Origin: an uncultured Prevotellaceae bacterium | GTDB lineage: Bacteria > Bacteroidota > Bacteroidia > Bacteroidales > Bacteroidaceae | Reading direction: 5' to 3' | Assembly: GCA_946540735.1 (NCBI GenBank) | Contig: CAMNIN010000035.1 | Location: 1-39,612, forward strand | Length of the DNA stretch: 39,612 nucleotides | Part shown: one piece after another, positions 8,353-15,736 of the stretch | Position numbering within the stretch: the stretch's first letter is position 1 | How the letters are laid out: each line of letters opens with the position of its first letter | Notes under the pieces: model-generated | Told to the model about the DNA's origin: nothing | Seen by the model: only the letters and a program-made list of their open reading frames with translations | The model's database searches: none | Made by a program: the position numbers and the translations under genes

Positions 8353-9387
8353 ATGGCAAAGCGCAGAGAAATAAGAAATAGCACCACTGAGTTCCTGATC
8401 TTCCAAATTGAAGGGAAGGAACAAGGCGTGGAGGTCTATTATAAGGACAAGACCGTGTGGTGTACCCAAAAGGCGATGGGGATGCTGTTCGATTGCTCGA
8501 CAGACAATATAGGTCTTCATCTGAAGAACATCTATGAAAGTGGTGAACTTCGAGAAGAAGCAACTACCGAGAAAATCTCGGTTGTTCGTCAAGAAGGCAA
8601 TAGGACAGTAAATCGTACACTCCAGTTCTACAACCTCGATGCCGTCATCAGCGTCGGCTACCGAGTGAACAGCATCCGTGCCACACAGTTCCGGCAGTGG
8701 GCAACGAGCGTGCTAAGGGAGTACGCCATCCGTGGCTATGTGCTCGACAAGAAGCGGATGGAGAACGGGACGTTTCTCGGCGAGGATTACTTCGAGCATC
8801 TGCTGGCTGAGATCCGGGAGATTCGTCTCTCGGAACGGCGGTTCTACCAGAAGCTAACGGACATCTATGCCACGGCCATCGATTACAACCGCGACGCACC
8901 TGCCACACGGCTGTTCTTCAAGATGATGCAAAACAAAATGCACTACGCCGTACACGGGCATACCGCTGCGGAACTGATCGTGGAGCGGGCCGATGCAGAA
9001 CAGGAGCACATGGGACTGACCTCGTGGGAGAATGCGCCTGACGGGAAAATCGTGAAGACGGATGTCGTCATCGCCAAGAACTACCTGAAGGAGTTGGAAC
9101 TGGCGGACATGGGACAGTTGGTGAATGGTGTGCTCGAGCTGGCCGAGCGTATGGCCAAGCGCCGCATCCCCATGACGATGGAGGACTGGGCGAAGCGGAT
9201 AGACACCATTCTGGCTGCTGGTGGAAATGAGGTTTTGCAAACGCCAGGGCATGTTACCGCCGAACAGGCGAAGGAACATGCCGAGACGGAGTTTGAGAAA
9301 TACCGGGTCATACAAGACCGTCTTTTCCAAAGTGATTTCGACAGATTCCTCGGCTCCCTGCCCTTTGAGGATGAACCGACGGAGTAA
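8353..9387 (+). CDS. rhuM: RhuM family protein
   Basis: The 344-residue protein matches the RhuM (virulence protein) family I know from Salmonella SPI-3 and many mobile islands. Features include the N-terminal VYYKDKTVWCTQKAMGMLFDCS segment, which looks like a small DNA-binding-type fold, FYNLDAVISVGYRVNS, RATQFRQWAT, and a long helical C-terminal half with LSERRFYQKLTDIYATAIDY and VIAKNYLKELELADMG. The molecular function is not established. RhuM genes are often found beside restriction-modification and other island genes. About the first 280 bases are AT-rich like the left neighbours and the rest is clearly GC-richer, so the gene may be mosaic. It is the last protein gene before the tRNA. 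Confidence 0.88.
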   Translation: MAKRREIRNSTTEFLIFQIEGKEQGVEVYYKDKTVWCTQKAMGMLFDCSTDNIGLHLKNIYESGELREEATTEKISVVRQEGNRTVNRTLQFYNLDAVISVGYRVNSIRATQFRQWATSVLREYAIRGYVLDKKRMENGTFLGEDYFEHLLAEIREIRLSERRFYQKLTDIYATAIDYNRDAPATRLFFKMMQNKMHYAVHGHTAAELIVERADAEQEHMGLTSWENAPDGKIVKTDVVIAKNYLKELELADMGQLVNGVLELAERMAKRRIPMTMEDWAKRIDTILAAGGNEVLQTPGHVTAEQAKEHAETEFEKYRVIQDRLFQSDFDRFLGSLPFEDEPTE

Positions 9388-9489
9388 AATAGCCAAATTG
9401 TTGCCAGAAAAGCCTGAGAAGCGAAATGACAAGTTGACCACAAATGACAATAAAAAATCACGTATGACTACGTGGAAACCCCATGGCCT

Positions 9490-9508
9490 GTGTTCCCGTG
9501 GTGTTCCC
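9490..9508. repeat. Two GTGTTCCC direct repeats in the RhuM-tRNA gap
   Basis: GTGTTCCC occurs at 9490-9497 and again at 9501-9508, with the sites 11 bases apart. A short palindrome, CACGTA-TGAC-TACGTG, lies just before (about 9461-9476). Short direct repeats next to a tRNA 3' end can be recombinase arm sites, but nothing here proves this. The rest of 9388-9518 holds no gene. Confidence 0.3.
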
Positions 9509-9518
9509 CATTAACACG

Positions 9519-9548
9519 AAAAAAGGAGTTACATCTCTGTAACTCCTT
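9519..9548 (-). terminator. Intrinsic terminator of the tRNA-Arg gene
   Basis: AAGGAGTTAC (9523-9532) and GTAACTCCTT (9539-9548) form a perfect 10-bp stem with a six-base loop. On the minus strand the stem runs into a tract of six T (9519-9524). It sits 11 bases past the tRNA 3' end, as expected for its terminator. On the plus strand it could also weakly end RhuM transcription. Confidence 0.8.
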
Positions 9549-9558
9549 GATTTTCAAG

Positions 9559-9632
9559 TGACTCCCGAGGGATTCAAACCCGCAACCTTCTGATCCGTAG
9601 TCAGATGCTCTATTCAGTTGAGCTAGGGAGCC
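9559..9632 (-). tRNA. tRNA-Arg (anticodon ACG)
   Basis: A 74-nt cloverleaf reads on the minus strand. The acceptor is GGCTCCC/GGGAGTC (one G-U pair) with discriminator A73, and CCA is not encoded. The D stem is GCTC/GAGC. The anticodon stem is TCTGA/TCAGA around the loop CTACGGA, giving anticodon ACG for arginine CGN codons after A34 to inosine editing. A20, an arginine identity base in E. coli, is present. Tertiary positions differ from the usual in matched pairs: A15 with T48 instead of G-C, and A19 with T56 instead of G-C. The T stem GCGGG/CCCTC has one C-U mismatch. With a good promoter and terminator it is most likely a functional gene. Confidence 0.92.
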
Positions 9633-9650
9633 ATTTTTTAAATGCGAGTG

Positions 9651-9682
9651 CAAAGTTATAGTGTTTTTTCGACACCTCCAAA
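9651..9682 (-). promoter_or_regulatory. Promoter of tRNA-Arg
   Basis: On the minus strand TTTG (9679-9682) is followed after 20 bases by TAACTTTG (9651-9658), a near-ideal Bacteroidota promoter. It ends 18 bases before the tRNA 5' end. The -33 TTTG lies inside a perfect hairpin formed by CCTCCAAA (9675-9682) and TTTGGAGG (9686-9693). Confidence 0.8.
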
Positions 9683-9693
9683 TTTTTTGGAGG
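9675..9693. repeat. Perfect short hairpin overlapping the tRNA -33 box
   Basis: CCTCCAAA and TTTGGAGG form an 8-bp stem with a three-base loop. It lies between the end of the dehydrogenase gene and the tRNA. There is no T tract after the stem on the minus strand, so it is not a convincing intrinsic terminator for the dehydrogenase. It could be a weak terminator or a protein site. Confidence 0.4.
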
Positions 9694-9752
9694 ATATTTT
9701 TGATTTTATGTCCAAAAACTGCAAAAAACAGGGTTTTTGAGGGGCGAAAGGG

Positions 9753-10706
9753 TCAATTTACGACATTTTCGGGTGTGTTGTCGAGGAATGAAGCGACATT
9801 TTTGACTGCGATTTCCATCAATCTTTGACGGGCTTCGGTGGTGGCCCAGGCGATATGGGGCGTGATGAAAGCGTTTGGGGCATGGAGCAGCGGACTGTCA
9901 TGACGAGGGGGTTCCTCTTCCAGGACATCGGCTCCGTAACCTGCGATATATCCTTTCGACAAGGCTTCTGCCATGTCTTCCTCATTGACCAAGGGACCAC
10001 GACCGGTATTGATAATGATGGCGCTGCGCTTCATCTTCAAGATATTCTCCATGTTGATGATCCCTTTTGTCTGTTGGGTGAGAGGGCAATGAAGGGAGAG
10101 CACATCGGAAACTCCGAGCAAACCGTGGAATGTGGTCTTTTGAATGCCTGCGGGGAGTGACGCAGGGTCCTTGCTGGTCTGAGCGAAGACATCCATACCG
10201 AAATCACGGGCGATACGTGCTACCTTCATACCGATATTGCCCAGGCCAATGATACCAAGGGTCTTTCCGGAGAGTTCGTGCAATGGGGTGTCCCAATAGC
10301 AGAAATCGGGTTGGCCGTTCCATCGTCCTTCAGTATTGCATGTGGCGTAGTGCCCCACCCTATTGGTGATGTTGAGGATGTGTGCGAACGTCATCTGCGC
10401 CACGCTGTCGGTGCTGTAGGCAGGAATATTGGTCACCACAACATTCCGCCGACGGGCTTCGTCGCAATCCACCACATTATAGCCTGTGGCAAGAACACCG
10501 ACATATCTCAGGTGCGGAAGCTGTTCGAGCTGTTCTTTGCCAATCACCACCTTATTGGTGAGGATAATCTCAGCATCCGCAGCCCGTTTCACCACATCTT
10601 GAGGTGCTGTGCGGTCGTAGACGGTCAGATCACCAAACTTGCCCAGTTCTCCCCATGACATGTCGCCCGGATTTAACGAATATCCATCAAGAACTACTAT
10701 TCTCAT
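9753..10706 (-). CDS. D-2-hydroxyacid dehydrogenase, NAD(P)-dependent (glycerate dehydrogenase-like)
   Basis: Starting at the ATG at 10706 the product is 317 residues, the normal family length. A longer in-frame reading would run far into rarA and is rejected. The Rossmann motif GLGNIG is at 154-159 after GKTLGIIG. The catalytic triad of the family is visible: Arg236 in NTGRGPLV, Glu265 in LEEEPP and His284 in TPHIAW. The substrate-binding loop GVLATGYNVVD is at about 70-80. Such enzymes interconvert 2-oxoacids and D-2-hydroxyacids in the cytoplasm. The closest feel is hydroxypyruvate/glycerate dehydrogenase, but the substrate is not fixed by sequence. The start overlaps the 3' end of rarA by 20 bases, so the two are probably one operon. 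Confidence 0.92.
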   Translation of the reverse strand: MRIVVLDGYSLNPGDMSWGELGKFGDLTVYDRTAPQDVVKRAADAEIILTNKVVIGKEQLEQLPHLRYVGVLATGYNVVDCDEARRRNVVVTNIPAYSTDSVAQMTFAHILNITNRVGHYATCNTEGRWNGQPDFCYWDTPLHELSGKTLGIIGLGNIGMKVARIARDFGMDVFAQTSKDPASLPAGIQKTTFHGLLGVSDVLSLHCPLTQQTKGIINMENILKMKRSAIIINTGRGPLVNEEDMAEALSKGYIAGYGADVLEEEPPRHDSPLLHAPNAFITPHIAWATTEARQRLMEIAVKNVASFLDNTPENVVN

Positions 10707-11982
10707 CTTCCTTGAATCTATTGCCCCAACATCGGAGCATGTTTTGGTATAATTTCTCTTCAGCCGGCGTGTGTTGCGCATGCCAGAGGCGGGTGCTGAC
10801 CAGTTGGTCGGGCATGAACTGTTGCACGACGAAATGGCCAGGGTAATCATGTGCATACTTATAGCCATCGCTGTACCCCAACTGCGCCATCAACTGTGTC
10901 GGTGCATTCCTCAGATGCAAGGGGACGGGCAGGTTGCCTGTTTCCTTCACCACCGACAGCGCATTGCCTATGCCCATATACGCGGAGTTGCTTTTGGGAC
11001 TTGTGGCCAGGTAGACGGCAGCCTCAGCCAATGGTATCCGTCCCTCGGGCCAGCCTATCTTCATGACGGCATCGAAAGCGGCGTTGGCCAGCAACAGTGC
11101 GTTGGGGTTGGCTAATCCGATGTCCTCTGCCGCACTGATGACGAGGCGCCTGGCGATAAACTGGGGGTCCTCGCCTCCCTCAATCATCCTGGCCATCCAA
11201 TAGAGAGCGGCATCGGGATCGCTGCCTCTGATGCTTTTGATGAATGCCGAGATAATGTCGTAATGCATCTCTCCGTCTTTGTCGTATGCGAGCGGATTCT
11301 GCTGCAGCCTGTCCTCCACAAGGGAGTCGGTGATGACAAGAGGTTGCCCCGGATCAGCAGCTTCGACGACAAGTTCGAGGATATTGAGCAGTTTCCGGGC
11401 ATCCCCCCCGCTATACCGCATCATCGCCCCTGCCTGCCGAAGTTCGATTTTCCGCTCACGTAGCACCACATCGGTTTTCAACGCCCTTTCCAGGAGCTGC
11501 ATCAGATCATCTTTCTCCAATGGTTTCAGCACATAGACCTGGCATCGGGAGAGCAAGGGCCGTATCACTTCGAAGGAAGGATTCTCAGTGGTAGCACCGA
11601 TAAGGGTGACGACCCCTTTTTCCACGGCTCCAAGCAGAGAGTCCTGCTGACTCTTGCTGAAGCGATGGATCTCGTCGATGAACAAAATCGGGGAGGCGGA
11701 ATTGAAGAAGCGCCCTTTCTTGGCTCTGTCGATCACATCGCGTACATCCTTCACTCCACTTGTCACGGCACTGAGGGTATAGAAAGGCGTCTCCATCTTA
11801 TGGGCGATGATCTGTGCAAGTGTGGTCTTCCCTACCCCCGGCGGTCCCCAGAGGATAAAAGAAGAAATGCGCCCTGCGTCGATCATCTTGCGCAGGACAG
11901 CACCCTCACCCACGATGTGTTTCTGTCCGATATACTCATCGAGCGTGCGTGGACGCATTCTCTCGGCTAAAGGCTCACTCAT
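10687..11982 (-). CDS. rarA: Replication-associated recombination protein A (MgsA/RarA AAA+ ATPase)
   Basis: The 431-residue product is full length for RarA. It opens with PLAERMRPRTLDEYIGQ, has Walker A GPPGVGKTT at 46-54, Walker B with LFIDEIHRF near 99-107, and the sensor-region LIGATTENPSFEV. The C-terminal half has GGDARKLLNILE, the Asp-rich YDKDGEMHYD and AFIKSIRGSDPDAALYW, and the tetramerisation region LVISAAEDIGLAN. Known members act at stalled replication forks with SSB and are related to clamp-loader and RuvB-type ATPases. The gene is first in a two-gene unit with the dehydrogenase and has a textbook promoter just upstream. Confidence 0.96.
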   Translation of the reverse strand: MSEPLAERMRPRTLDEYIGQKHIVGEGAVLRKMIDAGRISSFILWGPPGVGKTTLAQIIAHKMETPFYTLSAVTSGVKDVRDVIDRAKKGRFFNSASPILFIDEIHRFSKSQQDSLLGAVEKGVVTLIGATTENPSFEVIRPLLSRCQVYVLKPLEKDDLMQLLERALKTDVVLRERKIELRQAGAMMRYSGGDARKLLNILELVVEAADPGQPLVITDSLVEDRLQQNPLAYDKDGEMHYDIISAFIKSIRGSDPDAALYWMARMIEGGEDPQFIARRLVISAAEDIGLANPNALLLANAAFDAVMKIGWPEGRIPLAEAAVYLATSPKSNSAYMGIGNALSVVKETGNLPVPLHLRNAPTQLMAQLGYSDGYKYAHDYPGHFVVQQFMPDQLVSTRLWHAQHTPAEEKLYQNMLRCWGNRFKEDENSSS

Positions 11983-11990
11983 AATGACTG

Positions 11991-12021
11991 CAAATTTAGC
12001 AAAATCTTCTGAATAAGCAAA
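11991..12021 (-). promoter_or_regulatory. Promoter of rarA, nearly leaderless
   Basis: On the minus strand TTTG (12018-12021), 19 bases, then TAAATTTG (11991-11998) is an ideal Bacteroidota promoter. Only eight bases separate the -7 box from the ATG at 11982, so the leader should be only a few bases. Confidence 0.75.
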
Positions 12022-12127
12022 ATCCTTGACAAGGAAATCTCCATAGAGACCAAAAGACTGATTTCCCTGACTGTCAACATCATATAATGGGCAGTATCAA
12101 GAGCGCACAAAATTTTTTTTTAAAATA

Positions 12128-12159
12128 CTTGCAAATAAGAATTAAAGTACTTACTTTTG
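12128..12159 (+). promoter_or_regulatory. Promoter of the carbon-nitrogen hydrolase gene
   Basis: CTTG (12128-12131), 20 bases, then TACTTTTG (12152-12159) fits the -33/-7 pattern with one mismatch in the -33 box. The ATG is at 12198, giving a leader of about 30 bases. The 215-base divergent region with rarA holds nothing else I can support. Confidence 0.65.
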
Positions 12160-12197
12160 CAGCATAAGTAACCCAACAGCCATCAGGCACGACAGCC

Positions 12198-12962
12198 ATG
12201 CGGATAACCCTTCTTCAAACAGATGTGGCCTGGGCTTCACCAGATGTCAACGCCCGGTTTGCGGAGCAGATGATTGTTTCTTCACCAGGAAGCGATCTCT
12301 ATGTGCTGCCAGAAATGTGGAGCACAGGTTTCGCCACCCATCCGGAGGGCATTGCTGAGACCGAGGGGAAATCGCTTGCATGGATGATAGAGACCGCCCG
12401 AAAGGTCAATGCCGCCATCTGCGGAAGTCTGGCTATAGGAGAACTTGACGGCCAAGGCGTATTGCACTACCGCAACCGTCACTATTTCGTCGGCAGGGAT
12501 GGCCAGGTAACCTATTACGACAAGCGCCACCTCTTCACTTACGGAGGAGAAGATGATGGATATGAGCCAGGGATGCAGCGCACAGTCGTAAGCCATGACG
12601 GATGGCGATGGCTTTTGCTGACCTGCTACGACCTGAGGTTTCCGGTTTGGAGCCGTTACCACAGCGACTACGATGGCATCATTCTGGTAGCCAACTGGCC
12701 TGAGAGCCGGCAGCAGGCGTGGGACATCCTTCTCCGAGCGAGAGCCATTGAAAACCAATGCTATGTCGTGGGAGTGAACAGAGTGGGCGAAGACCAAGCC
12801 TGCAAGTATATGGGAGGCAGTATGGTCATTGATGCGAAAGGAGCGACAGTTGCTGCGTGCAGGCCAGGAGAGCCATCGGCAGTCACTGCAGAGATTGACA
12901 TTAACGAATTGCGCAGGTTTCGTTCGAAGTTCAGGGTACTGGACGACAGAGACCAGCCATAG
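12198..12962 (+). CDS. Carbon-nitrogen hydrolase, nitrilase superfamily (omega-amidase/YafV-like)
   Basis: The 254-residue product carries the nitrilase catalytic triad: Glu39 in VLPEMWSTGF, Lys109 in YYDKRHLF and Cys143 in LLTCYDLRFPVW. Family members hydrolyse amide or nitrile C-N bonds. The MWSTGF and KRHLF context resembles omega-amidases such as YafV, which clear the toxic 2-oxoglutaramate or 2-oxosuccinamate produced by glutamine and asparagine transaminases. The specific substrate is inference. It has no signal peptide and should be cytoplasmic. It has its own promoter, and the next gene follows after 17 bases, so the two are probably cotranscribed and end at the strong terminator at 13823. 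Confidence 0.9.
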   Translation: MRITLLQTDVAWASPDVNARFAEQMIVSSPGSDLYVLPEMWSTGFATHPEGIAETEGKSLAWMIETARKVNAAICGSLAIGELDGQGVLHYRNRHYFVGRDGQVTYYDKRHLFTYGGEDDGYEPGMQRTVVSHDGWRWLLLTCYDLRFPVWSRYHSDYDGIILVANWPESRQQAWDILLRARAIENQCYVVGVNRVGEDQACKYMGGSMVIDAKGATVAACRPGEPSAVTAEIDINELRRFRSKFRVLDDRDQP

Positions 12963-12979
12963 AAACAATTTATAGAATA

Positions 12980-13786
12980 ATGAAGAGCAAAGAAAACAAA
13001 GCACTGACCTTAAAGACGCTCAACAAGAGCAATATCTGGGATTTGCAGGAGAACGACATTTTCCGTTTGTGGGAGGCGGCAGAGAAAGACGCCGACATGA
13101 AAGAATATGCCCGCCACTACCTCGATATCATCAAAAGCGCATTTGATATGGAGGAGATACAGATAGACAAGCCTGAGGTCATCAAGAAATATGAGGCCCG
13201 TGGTTTCAAAGTGGGCACCTTGAAGTTTGATGAGAACACGAAATTGAAATGGGCGGTCAAGAAGCGTCCGATACTCCGTGTGACAGATCTGACCTATGAG
13301 AACATCCGCCATATCTCGACCACCAAACTGCTCGAGGTGATCGACCGCAACTTCGGAGGGGGCTGGGACAGTCTGTCGCAAAGTATCCAGGACATCATTG
13401 AGAGCGGTTTCGACATCAGCACCACCACTCTGCCTAAAGACCGTCTGCGCAAGCCCGGCGGCATGTATGAGAAGAAGGTGGAGGATGGTTTCGATGTGCT
13501 TGAGATTCCCAAGGGCATGTGGGTGGAAGCGATTTTCGCCAAGGAGAAGCCCATGATGGAGAAACCGCGTCTGAAGATGGATGAAGATTCTTCCGATGAC
13601 GATCTCGATGAGAATGACGATGAGGACATTGTGGAGATTGACGACCACTATGATGATCCCGATGAGGATGACGACACCTTTGACGAAGACAAGTTGACGG
13701 AGGAGAGTTACCGCACGACGTTCGACTCAGATCCCGAGGACTTGAATCTGGAGGCTGAAGGCATCAGCGATGATTATGATGACTGA
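12980..13786 (+). CDS. Unrecognised 268-aa protein with a very acidic C-terminal tail
   Basis: I do not recognise a family with confidence. Residues about 1-195 are a mixed, soluble domain containing LTLKTLNKSNIWDLQENDIF, RLWEAAEKDADMKEYARHYL and KKRPILRVTDLTYENIRHIS. From about residue 200 the chain is almost entirely Asp, Glu and Ser (for example DEDSSDDDLDENDDED). Acidic tails of this kind recall the delta subunit of Firmicutes RNA polymerase and some nucleic-acid mimics, but no homology is claimed. It lacks a signal peptide. The gene follows the nitrilase-family gene by 17 bases and is ended by a strong terminator. Confidence 0.8.
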   Translation: MKSKENKALTLKTLNKSNIWDLQENDIFRLWEAAEKDADMKEYARHYLDIIKSAFDMEEIQIDKPEVIKKYEARGFKVGTLKFDENTKLKWAVKKRPILRVTDLTYENIRHISTTKLLEVIDRNFGGGWDSLSQSIQDIIESGFDISTTTLPKDRLRKPGGMYEKKVEDGFDVLEIPKGMWVEAIFAKEKPMMEKPRLKMDEDSSDDDLDENDDEDIVEIDDHYDDPDEDDDTFDEDKLTEESYRTTFDSDPEDLNLEAEGISDDYDD

Positions 13787-13822
13787 CTCCTCTGAATGAA
13801 GTAGATATATGATAGATCATTA

Positions 13823-13855
13823 AACGCCTGTCCAGGAAGGACGGGCGTTTTTTTT
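13823..13855 (+). terminator. Strong intrinsic terminator after the acidic-tail gene
   Basis: An 11-bp stem, AACGCCTGTCC (13823-13833) with GGACGGGCGTT (13839-13849), has a five-base loop and one G-T pair. It is followed by a run of eight T. It lies 37 bases after the stop at 13786. Confidence 0.92.
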
Positions 13856-13915
13856 GTGAGGTGAAAGGTAATGGTGACGATATTGAGATATTGAGTAGAC
13901 CCTGAGGGAAGACAA

Positions 13916-14006
13916 CAGAAAAAGGGACTTGCCTCACGACAAATCCCTTTTAATACTTACTAAACTAAATTAACCACTAAAAAAACTAATCTTTGTTCTA
14001 TTTTCC
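13916..14006 (-). ncRNA. Candidate small RNA with its own promoter and a GUGA-capped terminator hairpin
   Basis: In the 330-base gap between 13786 and 14117 the minus strand carries a textbook promoter (next entry). About 55 bases past the predicted start comes a 14-bp hairpin: arms 13938-13951 and 13920-13933, with loop GTGA, a GNRA-type tetraloop, and two G-T pairs. A run of five T (13919-13923) closes it. A promoter plus terminator with no ORF between them fits a transcript of roughly 90 nt. It starts in a U-rich unstructured segment (TTAGTTTTTTTAGTGG). Alternatively the hairpin is simply the distal terminator of the barrel-protein gene, whose stop is at 14117. I recognise no known RNA family. 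Confidence 0.5.
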
Positions 14007-14010
14007 AGTG

Positions 14011-14042
14011 CAAATTTAATATATAATCTTGTCATTTGCAAA
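14011..14042 (-). promoter_or_regulatory. Orphan Bacteroidota promoter in the 13787-14116 gap
   Basis: On the minus strand TTTG (14039-14042), 20 bases, then TAAATTTG (14011-14018) matches consensus perfectly. No protein-coding gene lies downstream before the acidic-tail gene on the other strand, which is why a small RNA is suspected. Confidence 0.65.
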
Positions 14043-14116
14043 TTTCGTTCATGTTTTTTGCCCTTTTGGGATAGTTTTAACGCCTTTTAGGACAAGTTGC
14101 AGAATAAAAATCACAA

Positions 14117-15673
14117 TCAGAACGTGTAACCAATAGTGCAAACTATCTGATGACGCTTGTTGTCCACCTTCACCTGATCGACCAAATTGTCGTATTCAGG
14201 AATCTTCATGTCCATATAATTCATAAACGGTGAGAAGTCGCCAGTGGTAGAACTGTATTGGTAAGCCAGGTCGAGATTGGCCTTTCCGAACTTATAACCG
14301 ACACCGAAAGTGAAACGGTTGGTGGCGTTCCAGTTGGTGTAATCGGTTGCAGAAGCGAAAGACGTGCCATAAGAGTTGACTGTGCCATCCTTGTAACCGT
14401 CTTTGTCGTACATGGAAGAGACATAGTTGTAGCCAGCCCTCAGAGCAATCTCCGGAATAGGCTTCACCTCCACACCCAGTTTCAGGGTGCACACACCCTT
14501 CAAGGTAGCTTTGGTGTGGTCATTCATCTGGTCATCGCTGCTGCTCGACTCATAATAATCATAATAGGTATAGGAGCCGCCATCGTTGACGCGTGTGTCG
14601 GTTCTGCCATAGTCGGCGTAGTCGAAACTGGCGCCGAGTGCCATGAACTGTCCGACCGTGTATCCCACATTGACACCGAATTTCCAAGGTGTATAGAGTT
14701 TGAAATCATACGGTTCTTCGGCCCAAACAGTGGCATTGCCATCGCTCACCTCTGTATAGTTGCTGGTGGTGAGATCATAGAATGTCGGGGTATGGATGGA
14801 CGCACCGACGAGCAGCGGAGCATACTCGATGGGACGTACAATCACGCCCAGTTTCAGATCGACGCCAGTGCCTTTGATCTTTCGAGTGTCCCAGACATTC
14901 ATCGTGGTGATGTTCTCGGGATTGGGATTGAATGCCTCTGTATAGTCGCCAGAGTGATGGTAGTGAACATCATGGATGCCCATGGTGAGGCCCAGGTAGA
15001 CACGGTCGTCGATATTACCACTCACATTGAAGTCATACTCCCCAACATAGCCTGAATGTGCCCTGTCGAAGTCATACTTGGACGACTCGTAGTAGTAATA
15101 GTTGCCATCGCCAGCTGCTGGCAGCAAGTTGCGCATATAGATATCGTCGAGCTGATTGCAGGTAACGTAGGGACTATCATACATCACATTTCCATCGAAA
15201 TTGGACTTGAACAACAAGTCGTTCCAATGCTTCATATATGTGAGTTTGTTCTGCGAAGCAGCTTTCAGGTTGTCATCAGCCGACAGGATGAAGTCGAAGT
15301 TGCGGCTCTTGTGGTAGTTGAACGCCAGATTGAGGAACGAGCGCTCCCCCGTCCGCTTTGACCAGACCACGCCCAACTGATCGAAACTCAGGTTGGTAGC
15401 GTCGCCACGGGAATAGTCAGCTGCATTCTGCTGGGTCACCATACCCGCAGTGCCTTCCACTTTGCTGTGGCGGAACAAGCCGATGGCAGCAGGATTAGAC
15501 CCTATGGAGGAAATCTCAGAGCCAAGCGCATCAGTGGCACCACCCATACCCACGTACCTTGCCGTACCGTTGAGGTCCTCGGTGATGATTTTCGCATTCT
15601 CATAGGTCTCCTGTGCTGCTGCGGGAACACCGATGAGGAGAGCAGCAGCCATATAGATGAAATTCTTTTTCAT
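14117..15673 (-). CDS. Outer-membrane beta-barrel protein, OmpP1/FadL/TodX-like
   Basis: The 518-residue product has a clear signal peptide (MKKNFIYMAAALLIGVPAAAQ, cleavage near residue 21). The mature start TARYVGMGGATDALGSEISSIGSNPAAIGLF is the pattern of Bacteroidota FadL/OmpP1-type hydrophobic-compound transporters. The rest alternates hydrophobic and polar residues with many Tyr and Asp-rich turns, and the chain ends in HQIVCTIGYTF with the terminal Phe used by the barrel-assembly machinery. The family forms outer-membrane channels for fatty acids or other hydrophobic molecules; the substrate is not known here. It follows the Tyr/Trp/Gly-rich exported protein by 63 bases on the same strand, so the two are likely an operon. 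Confidence 0.88.
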   Translation of the reverse strand: MKKNFIYMAAALLIGVPAAAQETYENAKIITEDLNGTARYVGMGGATDALGSEISSIGSNPAAIGLFRHSKVEGTAGMVTQQNAADYSRGDATNLSFDQLGVVWSKRTGERSFLNLAFNYHKSRNFDFILSADDNLKAASQNKLTYMKHWNDLLFKSNFDGNVMYDSPYVTCNQLDDIYMRNLLPAAGDGNYYYYESSKYDFDRAHSGYVGEYDFNVSGNIDDRVYLGLTMGIHDVHYHHSGDYTEAFNPNPENITTMNVWDTRKIKGTGVDLKLGVIVRPIEYAPLLVGASIHTPTFYDLTTSNYTEVSDGNATVWAEEPYDFKLYTPWKFGVNVGYTVGQFMALGASFDYADYGRTDTRVNDGGSYTYYDYYESSSSDDQMNDHTKATLKGVCTLKLGVEVKPIPEIALRAGYNYVSSMYDKDGYKDGTVNSYGTSFASATDYTNWNATNRFTFGVGYKFGKANLDLAYQYSSTTGDFSPFMNYMDMKIPEYDNLVDQVKVDNKRHQIVCTIGYTF

Positions 15674-15736
15674 TTTTCTTACAATTATATGTGAGTAAAA
15701 ACTGTATGTCGTAAAGATTTTCCTAATCAGGACATC

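Noticed and set aside
9468..9653. Minus-strand reading frame across the tRNA and its terminator
   Set aside because: It is the tRNA sequence and hairpin read as protein; the promoter, cloverleaf and terminator explain this stretch.
9675..9693. Intrinsic terminator for the dehydrogenase gene
   Set aside because: The hairpin is perfect but no T tract follows it on the minus strand, and it overlaps the tRNA -33 box.
10707..10868. N-terminal extension of the 2-hydroxyacid dehydrogenase
   Set aside because: The extension lies inside rarA in another frame and has no family-like sequence; the ATG at 10706 gives the normal length.
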